A stretch of 64,000 nt of DNA, taken from assembly GCF_964355755.1 (NCBI RefSeq), contig NC_092677.1, positions 28,056,101 to 28,120,100 on the forward strand, in the 5' to 3' direction. Origin of the DNA: Antedon mediterranea (taxonomy: Eukaryota; Echinodermata; Crinoidea; Comatulida; Antedonidae). Position numbers and translations under genes: made by a program. The notes under the pieces are model-generated. The model had not been told where the DNA came from. It searched no databases and worked only from the letters and a program-made list of their open reading frames with translations. This document shows, one piece after another, positions 25,401 through 36,400 of the stretch (its first letter is position 1; each line of letters opens with the position of its first letter).

Positions 25401-26877
25401 AACTGCATGAGGTGTAGACCGACCAGAACTTTAAAACAAAACAAACATAAATTGAAATAAAAACATTGCCTTTTTCATAACATGTTTCATGATTTTAACT
25501 TTTTTTACTACAAAAATTGTTGCATACAAATGTTTCAATCACCGTAGCCTACGAGTCTAAATAAAAGACGCTAAAGCGTGGTTCCCACTAGCGACGCCAC
25601 ACAAGGACGTAACGCAACGCAAGTGAATTGACCAATCACAAGCGATGGCTTATTCGCTTGTGATTGCTAACTGTCTATAACTTCGCTTGTCATTGGTTAA
25701 AACGCTTGCGTTGCGTTTACGTCCTTGCGTTACGTTCTAGTGGGAACCAAGCTTTAGGTTTCACTAGCAACGCAAGGACGTCACGCAACGCAGGCAATTT
25801 AACCAATCATAATACTAGCAACGGACAGTCCGTGCTGTGATTTGTGATTGGGTAAATTTGGTTGCGCGTACGTCGTTGCGTACGTCCTGTGAGAAACGAT
25901 TTAGGTGTTTCATTGTGTCCTTGTGAGAGAACCACGCACCGTCGTTGGTTCCCACTTGTTATTACGCAATACAGCACGTTGCGTCACTGCGTTGCGTTGC
26001 GTTACGTTGCGTAAATTACGAACCTGAGCGCCAACTTTACCAGCTCTTAGTCTAGGGATGTCCGTGTGTGATACTGCAAACTTTCCTTTCAGGTTATTGT
26101 TCAAATTACTTGTATCATTCTCCAGCTGGTTATTTACTCGGTATTTTAGATGCCAGGGTAAGTCATTGTGTCTGGGAAAATTAAATGAAAATAAAGTAGG
26201 TCTCATGCCGTCTTTAAATCAGTATATTCATTTTGCAATAAATAATACTGTAATCTAATGATAGCCTTTTTATATTGAAACTTTTAATTTGAATCAGACA
26301 CAATATTATTAGCAACGTTATTGAAATAATAATTCAAATGTTACAGCGGGTGTACCGGGATACTGCTGTTACTGCAATTATATTTATATTTGATTCTTGT
26401 GAAGGAGTGTATATTTGCTACATAGGACAAGAGGACGTGGTTTATGCAAGATTTGTTTTCTGTTTTTCTCATGGATGCGATTTATAGCGTTTGAGACTTT
26501 GCTCATCAAATAAACACTTTAGACCTTTGGACTCGAAGAGAACTCATCATATATGCAAATACAATATTTACTGTACAAAATGTACAAGTCTATAGGCCTA
26601 TTAGGCCTATGCCTATATCATTTTTGTATGACAATCACATTGATTGTTATTTTTTTTTTAAATACAGTGTTTGCAATTGCTAAGATAACATGTTTCACAC
26701 TCACCCATCGACAAGCGGTGTTTCTGTCATCAAGTCTTGGGCGTGTTTTAACGGACTAGTGCTTTCCCGATTATTACGAGACACGGGAATGGCGATCGCC
26801 ACGGCAACAATAGTTACGATGACAACGCTAGCGACTACGATCATTAATATCCTCTTTCTATCATCCATATTTGCCAT
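22498..26877 (-). CDS. DPEP: Membrane dipeptidase, tandem copy 1 (left paralog)
   Basis: Exons: 26705-26877, 26024-26171, 25299-25428, 24730-24880, 24378-24450, 23854-24030, 23485-23596, 23112-23187, 22888-23023, 22498-22617; 1296 nt, 431 residues. M19 family zinc dipeptidase related to renal dipeptidase DPEP1, which hydrolyses dipeptides and cystinyl-bis-glycine. Metal-site motifs are all present: DGHNDLPW (about 57-64), IGIEGGHS (Glu168), DLSHVS (His242), FSHTSAF (His263), and the substrate-site Asp in GSDFDG (about 341). The amino end is a short charged segment, MANMDDRKR, then about 23 hydrophobic residues, which looks like a type II signal anchor. The C-terminus (GREQ) is hydrophilic, without the GPI-attachment tail of mammalian DPEPs. 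Exons 1-5 are identical to those of copy 2. Confidence 0.93.
22640..22770 (-). mobile_element. Diverged tRNA-derived SINE in the last intron of dipeptidase 1
   Basis: The minus strand keeps a B box (agggttcaatcctg) and a degraded A box (cctacttagtg). The same element sits at the same intron position in copies 2 and 3, so it was present before the paralogs separated. Confidence 0.55.
23256..23437. mobile_element. MITE, CTCTGTCTACAC family, in dipeptidase 1 intron 7
   Basis: Both outer ends read ttaagctc/gagcttaa, with a second internal copy of the left end (cctttgtctacac). Copies 2 and 3 carry a different MITE family at this intron, so this insertion came after paralog divergence. Confidence 0.75.
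24128..24353. mobile_element. Palindromic MITE (TGGTTCCCACT family) carrying an inverted exon-6 fragment
   Basis: The arms (aacgcaagcaagttga, gttgcgcatgcgtcc) match the MITE in the same intron of copies 2 and 3 (29893-30053, 35589-35749). In copy 1 the centre is replaced by 24250-24299, a 50-bp perfect reverse complement of dipeptidase exon 6 (23886-23935). It is flanked by two direct copies of taatcactatcacaaatcac. Confidence 0.8.
25572..26020. mobile_element. Cluster of palindromic MITEs (TGGTTCCCACT family), dipeptidase 1 intron 2
   Basis: A full copy at 25572-25756 has ends taaagcgtggttcccactag and ctagtgggaaccaagcttta. A second diverged copy follows at about 25757-25905 and a partial one to about 26020, stopping just short of the exon 2 donor at 26023. 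Subterminal arms are rich in aacgcaacg/cgttgcgtt words. No coding capacity. Confidence 0.8.
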
Positions 26878-27733
26878 CCTGTCGTCGTTTAGCCGCGTTC
26901 GGGGGCCGCGTTACACATAAACTAAGGGCCTAATTCTATTATGAATAAAGTCATTTGATTGGCTCATTTATCACACATGACATGCATCGACAAAAATGAT
27001 TTATCAAAATATATAGTTTTGGTCAGCTGTTTGCTAATAAAGAGGTCATAAGGATTTGATGTTTGTAATGCTTATTTGAAGAAAACAATTGACCTTTGTA
27101 GCACTCGCCTTGCTTGACCAGCGCCCGGGGACACCGCCGCTTGATTAAAGCACAGGTGACCAGCAGACTTGTTGTAATACTGAGGTTTTGAAAAGTATTT
27201 AAAAATACTTTTTATCTAATTCCTACCACTATATCATTGAACGTTTGGTTCCAGTATCGTCCGAACGCTGATCTGTATTTTGATTACGGGGGCCTCGGAA
27301 CCAGAACGTATGGTGGCCGTAAAAGGACATGCGTGATCGTATTTCCCAGCATTGACGACCGAAATATAGCGGAATGTGTCCTAACCCTTATAATAAATAC
27401 ATATACTTTAAGCATAAAACAAATAAAAAATAACACAATACAATAATTGATCACATTTGTCAAGGTAGAAGGAAGAAATTATATTTCATTTACATTTATT
27501 TGCAACAAACAATATTAATGAGTAAAAATGTGATAACATAGTTGACAGAGACTAAACATCAAGCAATCTAACTTCCTGATAATACTGTATACTTTTTCTT
27601 TGTACACATTCCTTATCGTATACAGGTGATTCATTATTGTACAAATATTAAAATTATGCTTTTATGTGTGGCTCGCTTTGGCCGGCTATAGAAGTGGGCC
27701 GGAGTGAAGCTTCAGGTTTTTTGCACATCAGAA
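26878..27733. other. Intergenic between dipeptidase copies 1 and 2, with conserved upstream blocks
   Basis: Two blocks upstream of the dipeptidase 1 ATG recur upstream of copy 3: 26966-27012 (acatgacatgcatcgac, aaaaatgatttatcaa) matches 39598-39640, and 27085-27175 (cttgcttgacca, gcttgatt, ggtgacc, gtagactt-like words) matches about 39935-40000. They are candidate promoter elements. The right part (27270-27510) matches the 3' flank of copy 1. Confidence 0.5.
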
Positions 27734-30700
27734 TTATTGTTCCCGGCCAGGCGGATTGTGAACGTAAGTTCGGCATGTGTTGTTTACTTCTCCACCACTA
27801 TCTCTGGGCATTGATGACTCATCTGGAAGTCTTTTTGAAAGTTTATCACGAGTCTGAAATAATTTTAAAAAATGGAGTTACAGGATGAACAGGCCTACTA
27901 TAAACCAAGTCTCATTTGGGAGTGGATTTGGAAGAGTCCAGTGAGTTACACCAGATTTGGATTGAACCCTGGACGGCAACCACTAAGCTAGCTCCACTAG
28001 GTAGGCCTACAGCTGACACGGAAATCATCATGGAAAAACGATTCGTTTTCATGAATATATGAATTATATTGAGTTAACATGAGTAAATCAATTTTACGCG
28101 CAGTCCAATTAGTTAATATAGGCCTAGTTAATTTACCACATGTGTAGGCCTACTTACATCTTCCACTCCTTTAAATACTCTTAAAATGTTTTCACCAAGT
28201 AACTTTTTGATTTGGTCATCAGTCCAACCTCTGTTAAGGAGTTCGACAATTAAATCAGGAAATTTGGACACATCCTCTAGTCCTTCAGGCACTCTGCAAG
28301 TCAAATAATATTAATCAACAAAGAGAAAACAAATATGATAATACACAGATATGTGTACGTGTGGAACACAACATTTCTGAAGGAAAATTATGATAAATGT
28401 GACCAACCCATGTGTGACTATACTCAAATGAGATTCTGCACAGTATGGAAGATGATGCACAGTATGGAAGATGATGCACAGTATGGAAGATGATGCACAG
28501 TATGGAAGATGATGCACAGTATGGAAGATGATGCACAGTATGGAAGATGATGCACAGTATGGAAGATGATGCACAGTATGGAAGATGATGCACAGTATGG
28601 AAGATGATGCACAGTATGGAAGATGATGCACAGTATGGAAGATGATGCACAGTATGGAAGATGATGCACAGTATGGAAGATGATGCACAGTATGGAAGAT
28701 GATGATGATGTAAAAATGTATGAAACTTTACAATAACTCTCGTTCTATGTACTTACGTATTTACGCCATCATAATCTGACCCCATGCCTACGCAGTCTTC
28801 GCCACATATTTTTTTTATATGGTCCAAGTGATCTACAAATAAATCACCAACATGTTATTCAGATATCATCAGTTAATACTGTATATTTACGATGTGTCAT
28901 TAAGCGTGGTTCCCACTAGGACGTAACGAAAGGACATAAACGCAAGGTAAGTGATTTGACCAATCACAAGTGATGGATTATTCGAACAGTCGGTTGTTAT
29001 TGGTGAACTCGCTTGCGTTGGGTCTACGTCATTGCGTTCCGTCGCTGTGGGAACCAACCTTCAGGACGAAACGAAAGGACGTAAGCGCAATGCAAGCGAG
29101 TTGACCAATTGACAATGATAAACGACTCGCTTGTGATTGGTCAAATTATAATATTGCGTTGCCTTACGTCATTGCGTTTATTCCTAAATCGTGGTTCCCA
29201 CTAGAACACAACGCAGCGACGTATTGACGCAAAGTGATGTATTGCGTAATCACAAATAGGACAGACGACGCAACAGTGCTGCAAAAAGGTTTGATTTCAC
29301 GCAGGCGAGAGAAACACAATTATTGGAAGGGTATTTTTTTACGTTGCGTAGGTTGCGTTACGTTGCGTGGCTAGTGGGAACCAAGCTTTAGACAATGTAG
29401 TTCTTACCAGCAACTTGAGTCAGGTTCGCATACGAGTCGTTTGTACCAGGAATCAAACTTGGAGGACAGTTAATATATTTTGTGTAAAAATTCACCATAA
29501 CAACACCTTGCTTATCTTTCTGTAAAGGGGGAAAATCTTAGTTACCGTATTGGTTCTAGTCGAAACAAACTGATTTTGTGTGTCTATTCTAACAATATTA
29601 CCCATTTATTCTTACCACAATTGCAAGGACTTCGTCGTTCACGTTACGATAGTGATTACACAAAGTAAAAGCCGATGTATGGCTAAACATTACAGGTGCC
29701 TCACTCAGTTCTAGAACTTGTTTCATGACGTCAACAGACACGTGACTAAGATCGATTATCATACCCAGACGATTCATTTCTTTAATAATGTCCTGTCAAA
29801 AAAAAAATACAAATGTGAATTAACGAAAATAAAATACTCATAAACTTTTATTGTCCTGCTGTTTTGTGCAAATTATTTTTCTTTAGAGTTCACCAAACGA
29901 ATTCAAGCACTATGACGCAACGCAATGACGTAAAGCGTAACGCAAGCAAGCTGACCAATGGCAACAAGCGTCAGAATACACCTTATAATACATTGGTTGT
30001 GATTGGTCAAATTACTTATTGCGTTGCGCATGCGTCTTAGTAAGAATCAAGCTTAAACAACTTTGAGACATACTCTTCCAAAATTTGTGAGACCATTGAA
30101 TTCTCTCTCACTTTTTGGTAATTTGTCCATCAACCAGTTATCTGACCTGTATATGATAAAAGATAACCATTACTATATGCTTTATACATACCTAATATAT
30201 ATATTATAATTAATAATTATATTTCAAAGAAATAATCAGGTGACGTCAGTGCCACTAAAACTCCTCCAACATTTAAATCTTTCTCTCCTATCATTTCATG
30301 ATAGAGTTTCGTTTGGGGGAGGGTGTCTAAAGGGCCTTAAATCTATTTTTTTTTCTCTATCTAAAAAACAATTCCTTAAAAACTATTTTATAAGAAAATA
30401 TTTTCACTGTTTATTTGTTACCTACCACGGTGTGTTACAGTTATGTGTTAACGTGATGTATCTTGTTCCTAGGGCGTAAAGCGCCCTCAATACTGCCATA
30501 TGACTGTCCATACTGTGACCACCTTCTATCCCAATCAGACCTCCAATTTTTCCACGTTTAAACGCATCCCTGATGCCTAAAACAAACGTGTATTTGTTTT
30601 TTTGATCTACATATTTTAAACTTTATATTTAGAAATAAGAATAAGATTGTTGTTGAACAGTATAGGCTCCTGATACAAAGTGATAGCTAAGTATGTGGCT

Positions 30701-32573
30701 ATTATACCCATAAGTAAGCACATTATTGATATAAAATCATCTGCAATGTGTTTTTATTGTTTTCTTGTTTTTCAATATTGTGTGAATAACTTATCTGAAC
30801 TTTGCCGAATTGTATCGTCGCCAAGAAACAGTGGATTTTAGTAATCATTGTTACTATCTTATCGATCATAATTACTACTACTGTAAATGATTAGGATGTT
30901 TTTCTAATACACTTGTACAAACAAATACCGACATGCATTGCAAAAACAACACAAAGTTTCTAAAAGTATAAACCTTGCAATGTTTTTTGCCTACCTTCAG
31001 AAGAGTCGACGAACTCAAATGCGTCATATTTGTCACACATTCGTTTAATCACGTCAATTTGGTCAATGGTGTGACGCAACGTGTCCTTATACTGTGAACT
31101 GCATGAGGTGTAGACCGACCAGAACTTTAAAACAAAACAAACATAAATTGAAATAAAAACATTGCCTTTTTCATAACATGTTTCATGATTTTAACTTTTT
31201 TTACTACAAAAATTGTTGCATACAAATGTTTCAATCACCGTAGCCTACGAGTCTAAATAAAAGACGCTAAAGCGTGGTTCCCACTAGCGACGCCACACAA
31301 GGACGTAACGCAACGCAAGTGAATTGACCAATCACAAGCGATGGCTTATTCGCTTGTGATTGCTAACTGTCTATAACTTCGCTTGTCATTGGTTAAAACG
31401 CTTGCGTTGCGTTTACGTCCTTGCGTTACGTTCTAGTGGGAACCAAGCTTTAGGTTTCACTAGCAACGCAAGGACGTCACGCAACGCAGGCAATTTAACC
31501 AATCATAATACTAGCAACGGACAGTCCGTGCTGTGATTTGTGATTGGGTAAATTTGGTTGCGCGTACGTCGTTGCGTACGTCCTGTGAGAAACGATTTAG
31601 GTGTTTCATTGTGTCCTTGTGAGAGAACCACGCACCGTCGTTGGTTCCCACTTGTTATTACGCAATACAGCACGTTGCGTCACTGCGTTGCGTTGCGTTA
31701 CGTTGCGTAAATTACGAACCTGAGCGCCAACTTTACCAGCTCTTAGTCTAGGGATGTCCGTGTGTGATACTGCAAACTTTCCTTTCAGGTTATTGTTCAA
31801 ATTACTTGTATCATTCTCCAGCTGGTTATTTACTCGGTATTTTAGATGCCAGGGTAAGTCATTGTGTCTGGGAAAATTAAATGAAAATAAAGTAGGTCTC
31901 ATGCCGTCTTTAAATCAGTATATTCATTTTGCAATAAATAATACTGTAATCTAATGATAGCCTTTTTATATTGAAACTTTTAATTTGAATCAGACACAAT
32001 ATTATTAGCAACGTTATTGAAATAATAATTCAAATGTTACAGCGGGTGTACCGGGATACTGCTGTTACTGCAATTATATTTATATTTGATTCTTGTGAAG
32101 GAGTGTATATTTGCTACATAGGACAAGAGGACGTGGTTTATGCAAGATTTGTTTTCTGTTTTTCTCATGGATGCGATTTATAGCGTTTGAGACTTTGCTC
32201 ATCAAATAAACACTTTAGACCTTTGGACTCGAAGAGAACTCATCATATATGCAAATACAATATTTACTGTACAAAATGTACAAGTCTATAGGCCTATTAG
32301 GCCTATGCCTATATCATTTTTGTATGACAATCACATTGATTGTTATTTTTTTTTTAAATACAGTGTTTGCAATTGCTAAGATAACATGTTTCACACTCAC
32401 CCATCGACAAGCGGTGTTTCTGTCATCAAGTCTTGGGCGTGTTTTAACGGACTAGTGCTTTCCCGATTATTACGAGACACGGGAATGGCGATCGCCACGG
32501 CAACAATAGTTACGATGACAACGCTAGCGACTACGATCATTAATATCCTCTTTCTATCATCCATATTTGCCAT
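27734..32573 (-). CDS. DPEP: Membrane dipeptidase, tandem copy 2 (chimeric)
   Basis: Exons: 32401-32573, 31720-31867, 30995-31124, 30426-30576, 30074-30146, 29616-29792, 29408-29519, 28757-28832, 28158-28293, 27734-27853; 1296 nt, 431 residues. Exons 1-5 and their introns equal copy 1; exons 6-10 and their introns equal copy 3. The switch falls in a 31-bp shared stretch at the exon 5 donor (about 30067-30097). All metal-site motifs are present ([29 protein letters not shown]). The carboxy half carries copy-3-type residues, such as GMGSDYDG instead of GLGSDFDG. The reading frame is intact, so it can encode a functional M19 enzyme with the same signal-anchor amino end. Intron 8 holds a 19-bp minisatellite and intron 7 a MITE cluster. 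Confidence 0.92.
27900..28000 (-). mobile_element. tRNA-derived SINE, dipeptidase 2 last intron
   Basis: The minus strand has an A box (tagcttagtgg) and a B box (agggttcaatcc), both matching the Pol III internal promoter consensus, followed by a non-tRNA body. The same element is at 33596-33696 in copy 3. Confidence 0.6.
28434..28710. repeat. 19-bp tandem array (about 14 copies)
   Basis: The unit cacagtatggaagatgatg is repeated without visible variation in intron 8 of dipeptidase copy 2. Because 19 is not a multiple of 3 and the minus strand lacks stops, long overlapping spurious frames arise. Confidence 0.95.
28899..29391. mobile_element. Three adjacent TGGTTCCCACT-family MITEs, dipeptidase 2 intron 7
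   Basis: Three palindromic units lie head to tail (about 28899-29062, 29063-29185, 29186-29391). The outer ends are ttaagcgtggttcccacta and ctagtgggaaccaagcttta. Duplicated exactly at 34595-35087. Confidence 0.75.
29893..30053. mobile_element. TGGTTCCCACT-family MITE, dipeptidase 2 intron 5
   Basis: Diverged palindromic copy with arms acgcaacgcaatgacg and ttgcgttgcgcatgcgtc. It is the counterpart of 24128-24353 without the exon-6 insert. Repeated at 35589-35749. Confidence 0.65.
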
Positions 32574-33429
32574 CCTGTCGTCGTTTAGCCGCGTTCGGGG
32601 GCCGCGTTACACATAAACTAAGGGCCTAATTCTATTATGAATAAAGTCATTTGATTGGCTCATTTATCACACATGACATGCATCGACAAAAATGATTTAT
32701 CAAAATATATAGTTTTGGTCAGCTGTTTGCTAATAAAGAGGTCATAAGGATTTGATGTTTGTAATGCTTATTTGAAGAAAACAATTGACCTTTGTAGCAC
32801 TCGCCTTGCTTGACCAGCGCCCGGGGACACCGCCGCTTGATTAAAGCACAGGTGACCAGCAGACTTGTTGTAATACTGAGGTTTTGAAAAGTATTTAAAA
32901 ATACTTTTTATCTAATTCCTACCACTATATCATTGAACGTTTGGTTCCAGTATCGTCCGAACGCTGATCTGTATTTTGATTACGGGGGCCTCGGAACCAG
33001 AACGTATGGTGGCCGTAAAAGGACATGCGTGATCGTATTTCCCAGCATTGACGACCGAAATATAGCGGAATGTGTCCTAACCCTTATAATAAATACATAT
33101 ACTTTAAGCATAAAACAAATAAAAAATAACACAATACAATAATTGATCACATTTGTCAAGGTAGAAGGAAGAAATTATATTTCATTTACATTTATTTGCA
33201 ACAAACAATATTAATGAGTAAAAATGTGATAACATAGTTGACAGAGACTAAACATCAAGCAATCTAACTTCCTGATAATACTGTATACTTTTTCTTTGTA
33301 CACATTCCTTATCGTATACAGGTGATTCATTATTGTACAAATATTAAAATTATGCTTTTATGTGTGGCTCGCTTTGGCCGGCTATAGAAGTGGGCCGGAG
33401 TGAAGCTTCAGGTTTTTTGCACATCAGAA
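32574..33429. other. Intergenic between dipeptidase copies 2 and 3
   Basis: An exact counterpart, by offset, of 26878-27733. It holds the same candidate upstream blocks for copy 2 (32662-32708, 32781-32871) and the 3' flank of copy 3. No additional gene. Confidence 0.5.
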
Positions 33430-36400
33430 TTATTGTTCCCGGCCAGGCGGATTGTGAACGTAAGTTCGGCATGTGTTGTTTACTTCTCCACCACTATCTC
33501 TGGGCATTGATGACTCATCTGGAAGTCTTTTTGAAAGTTTATCACGAGTCTGAAATAATTTTAAAAAATGGAGTTACAGGATGAACAGGCCTACTATAAA
33601 CCAAGTCTCATTTGGGAGTGGATTTGGAAGAGTCCAGTGAGTTACACCAGATTTGGATTGAACCCTGGACGGCAACCACTAAGCTAGCTCCACTAGGTAG
33701 GCCTACAGCTGACACGGAAATCATCATGGAAAAACGATTCGTTTTCATGAATATATGAATTATATTGAGTTAACATGAGTAAATCAATTTTACGCGCAGT
33801 CCAATTAGTTAATATAGGCCTAGTTAATTTACCACATGTGTAGGCCTACTTACATCTTCCACTCCTTTAAATACTCTTAAAATGTTTTCACCAAGTAACT
33901 TTTTGATTTGGTCATCAGTCCAACCTCTGTTAAGGAGTTCGACAATTAAATCAGGAAATTTGGACACATCCTCTAGTCCTTCAGGCACTCTGCAAGTCAA
34001 ATAATATTAATCAACAAAGAGAAAACAAATATGATAATACACAGATATGTGTACGTGTGGAACACAACATTTCTGAAGGAAAATTATGATAAATGTGACC
34101 AACCCATGTGTGACTATACTCAAATGAGATTCTGCACAGTATGGAAGATGATGCACAGTATGGAAGATGATGCACAGTATGGAAGATGATGCACAGTATG
34201 GAAGATGATGCACAGTATGGAAGATGATGCACAGTATGGAAGATGATGCACAGTATGGAAGATGATGCACAGTATGGAAGATGATGCACAGTATGGAAGA
34301 TGATGCACAGTATGGAAGATGATGCACAGTATGGAAGATGATGCACAGTATGGAAGATGATGCACAGTATGGAAGATGATGCACAGTATGGAAGATGATG
34401 ATGATGTAAAAATGTATGAAACTTTACAATAACTCTCGTTCTATGTACTTACGTATTTACGCCATCATAATCTGACCCCATGCCTACGCAGTCTTCGCCA
34501 CATATTTTTTTTATATGGTCCAAGTGATCTACAAATAAATCACCAACATGTTATTCAGATATCATCAGTTAATACTGTATATTTACGATGTGTCATTAAG
34601 CGTGGTTCCCACTAGGACGTAACGAAAGGACATAAACGCAAGGTAAGTGATTTGACCAATCACAAGTGATGGATTATTCGAACAGTCGGTTGTTATTGGT
34701 GAACTCGCTTGCGTTGGGTCTACGTCATTGCGTTCCGTCGCTGTGGGAACCAACCTTCAGGACGAAACGAAAGGACGTAAGCGCAATGCAAGCGAGTTGA
34801 CCAATTGACAATGATAAACGACTCGCTTGTGATTGGTCAAATTATAATATTGCGTTGCCTTACGTCATTGCGTTTATTCCTAAATCGTGGTTCCCACTAG
34901 AACACAACGCAGCGACGTATTGACGCAAAGTGATGTATTGCGTAATCACAAATAGGACAGACGACGCAACAGTGCTGCAAAAAGGTTTGATTTCACGCAG
35001 GCGAGAGAAACACAATTATTGGAAGGGTATTTTTTTACGTTGCGTAGGTTGCGTTACGTTGCGTGGCTAGTGGGAACCAAGCTTTAGACAATGTAGTTCT
35101 TACCAGCAACTTGAGTCAGGTTCGCATACGAGTCGTTTGTACCAGGAATCAAACTTGGAGGACAGTTAATATATTTTGTGTAAAAATTCACCATAACAAC
35201 ACCTTGCTTATCTTTCTGTAAAGGGGGAAAATCTTAGTTACCGTATTGGTTCTAGTCGAAACAAACTGATTTTGTGTGTCTATTCTAACAATATTACCCA
35301 TTTATTCTTACCACAATTGCAAGGACTTCGTCGTTCACGTTACGATAGTGATTACACAAAGTAAAAGCCGATGTATGGCTAAACATTACAGGTGCCTCAC
35401 TCAGTTCTAGAACTTGTTTCATGACGTCAACAGACACGTGACTAAGATCGATTATCATACCCAGACGATTCATTTCTTTAATAATGTCCTGTCAAAAAAA
35501 AAATACAAATGTGAATTAACGAAAATAAAATACTCATAAACTTTTATTGTCCTGCTGTTTTGTGCAAATTATTTTTCTTTAGAGTTCACCAAACGAATTC
35601 AAGCACTATGACGCAACGCAATGACGTAAAGCGTAACGCAAGCAAGCTGACCAATGGCAACAAGCGTCAGAATACACCTTATAATACATTGGTTGTGATT
35701 GGTCAAATTACTTATTGCGTTGCGCATGCGTCTTAGTAAGAATCAAGCTTAAACAACTTTGAGACATACTCTTCCAAAATTTGTGAGACCATTAAATTCT
35801 CTCTCACTTTCTGGTAATTCGTCCATCAACCAGTTATCTGACCTGTAGATGATAAAAGATAACCATTACCATGCATTACATTTTTTTTTCTCTATCTAAA
35901 ATAAATGTCCTTAAAAGTCTATGTTATAAAAAAATATTTTCACTGTTTGTGTTACCTACCACGGTGTGTTACAGCTATGTGTTATCGTCATGTATCTTGT
36001 TCCTAGCGCGTAAAGCGCCCTCAATACTGCCATGTGACTATCCATACTGTGACCACCTTCTACGCCAATCAGTCCTCCAATTTTTCCACGTTTAAACGCA
36101 TCCCTGATACCTATAACAAACGATTATTACTTGTGTTTACTGTATCTACAATAAAACTTTATATTGGGAATTAGAAATGAGATTGTACGATTGTCCAACA
36201 GTAGGCGCCTGATACAATAGCTTAAGTATGCAATTATACTCATAAGCAAGCACATTATTGATTTATAATTATCAGTAATATGTTTTTATTGTTTGCTTAT
36301 TCTCCAAAATTGTATGAATAACTTATCAGACTTTGCTGATTATACTTAGCACGGTAGTAGGGGTCTACGTCCAGATAGCGGATACTTACTCTTAAGTCAT

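Larger units (their letters stand above)
24371..30066. repeat. 5,696-bp direct tandem duplication, unit 1
   Basis: Every landmark compared between this block and 30067-35762 is identical with a constant offset of 5,696, including introns, MITEs and a 19-bp minisatellite with the same copy number. The unit runs from the exon 5/intron 5 border of one dipeptidase to the same border of the next. The junction lies in a 31-bp stretch shared by all three genes (24371-24401, 30067-30097, 35763-35793). Confidence 0.93.
30067..35762. repeat. 5,696-bp direct tandem duplication, unit 2
   Basis: Second copy of the block at 24371-30066. It carries exons 1-5 of dipeptidase copy 2 and exons 6-10 of copy 3, with the intergenic DNA between. 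Its MITE cluster at 31268-31716 corresponds to 25572-26020. Confidence 0.93.

Noticed and set aside
28311-28688. Three overlapping minus-strand frames encoding [16 protein letters not shown]-type repeats (also at 34007-34384)
   Set aside because: A 19-bp repeat without stops is open in all three frames; it lies within a dipeptidase intron.
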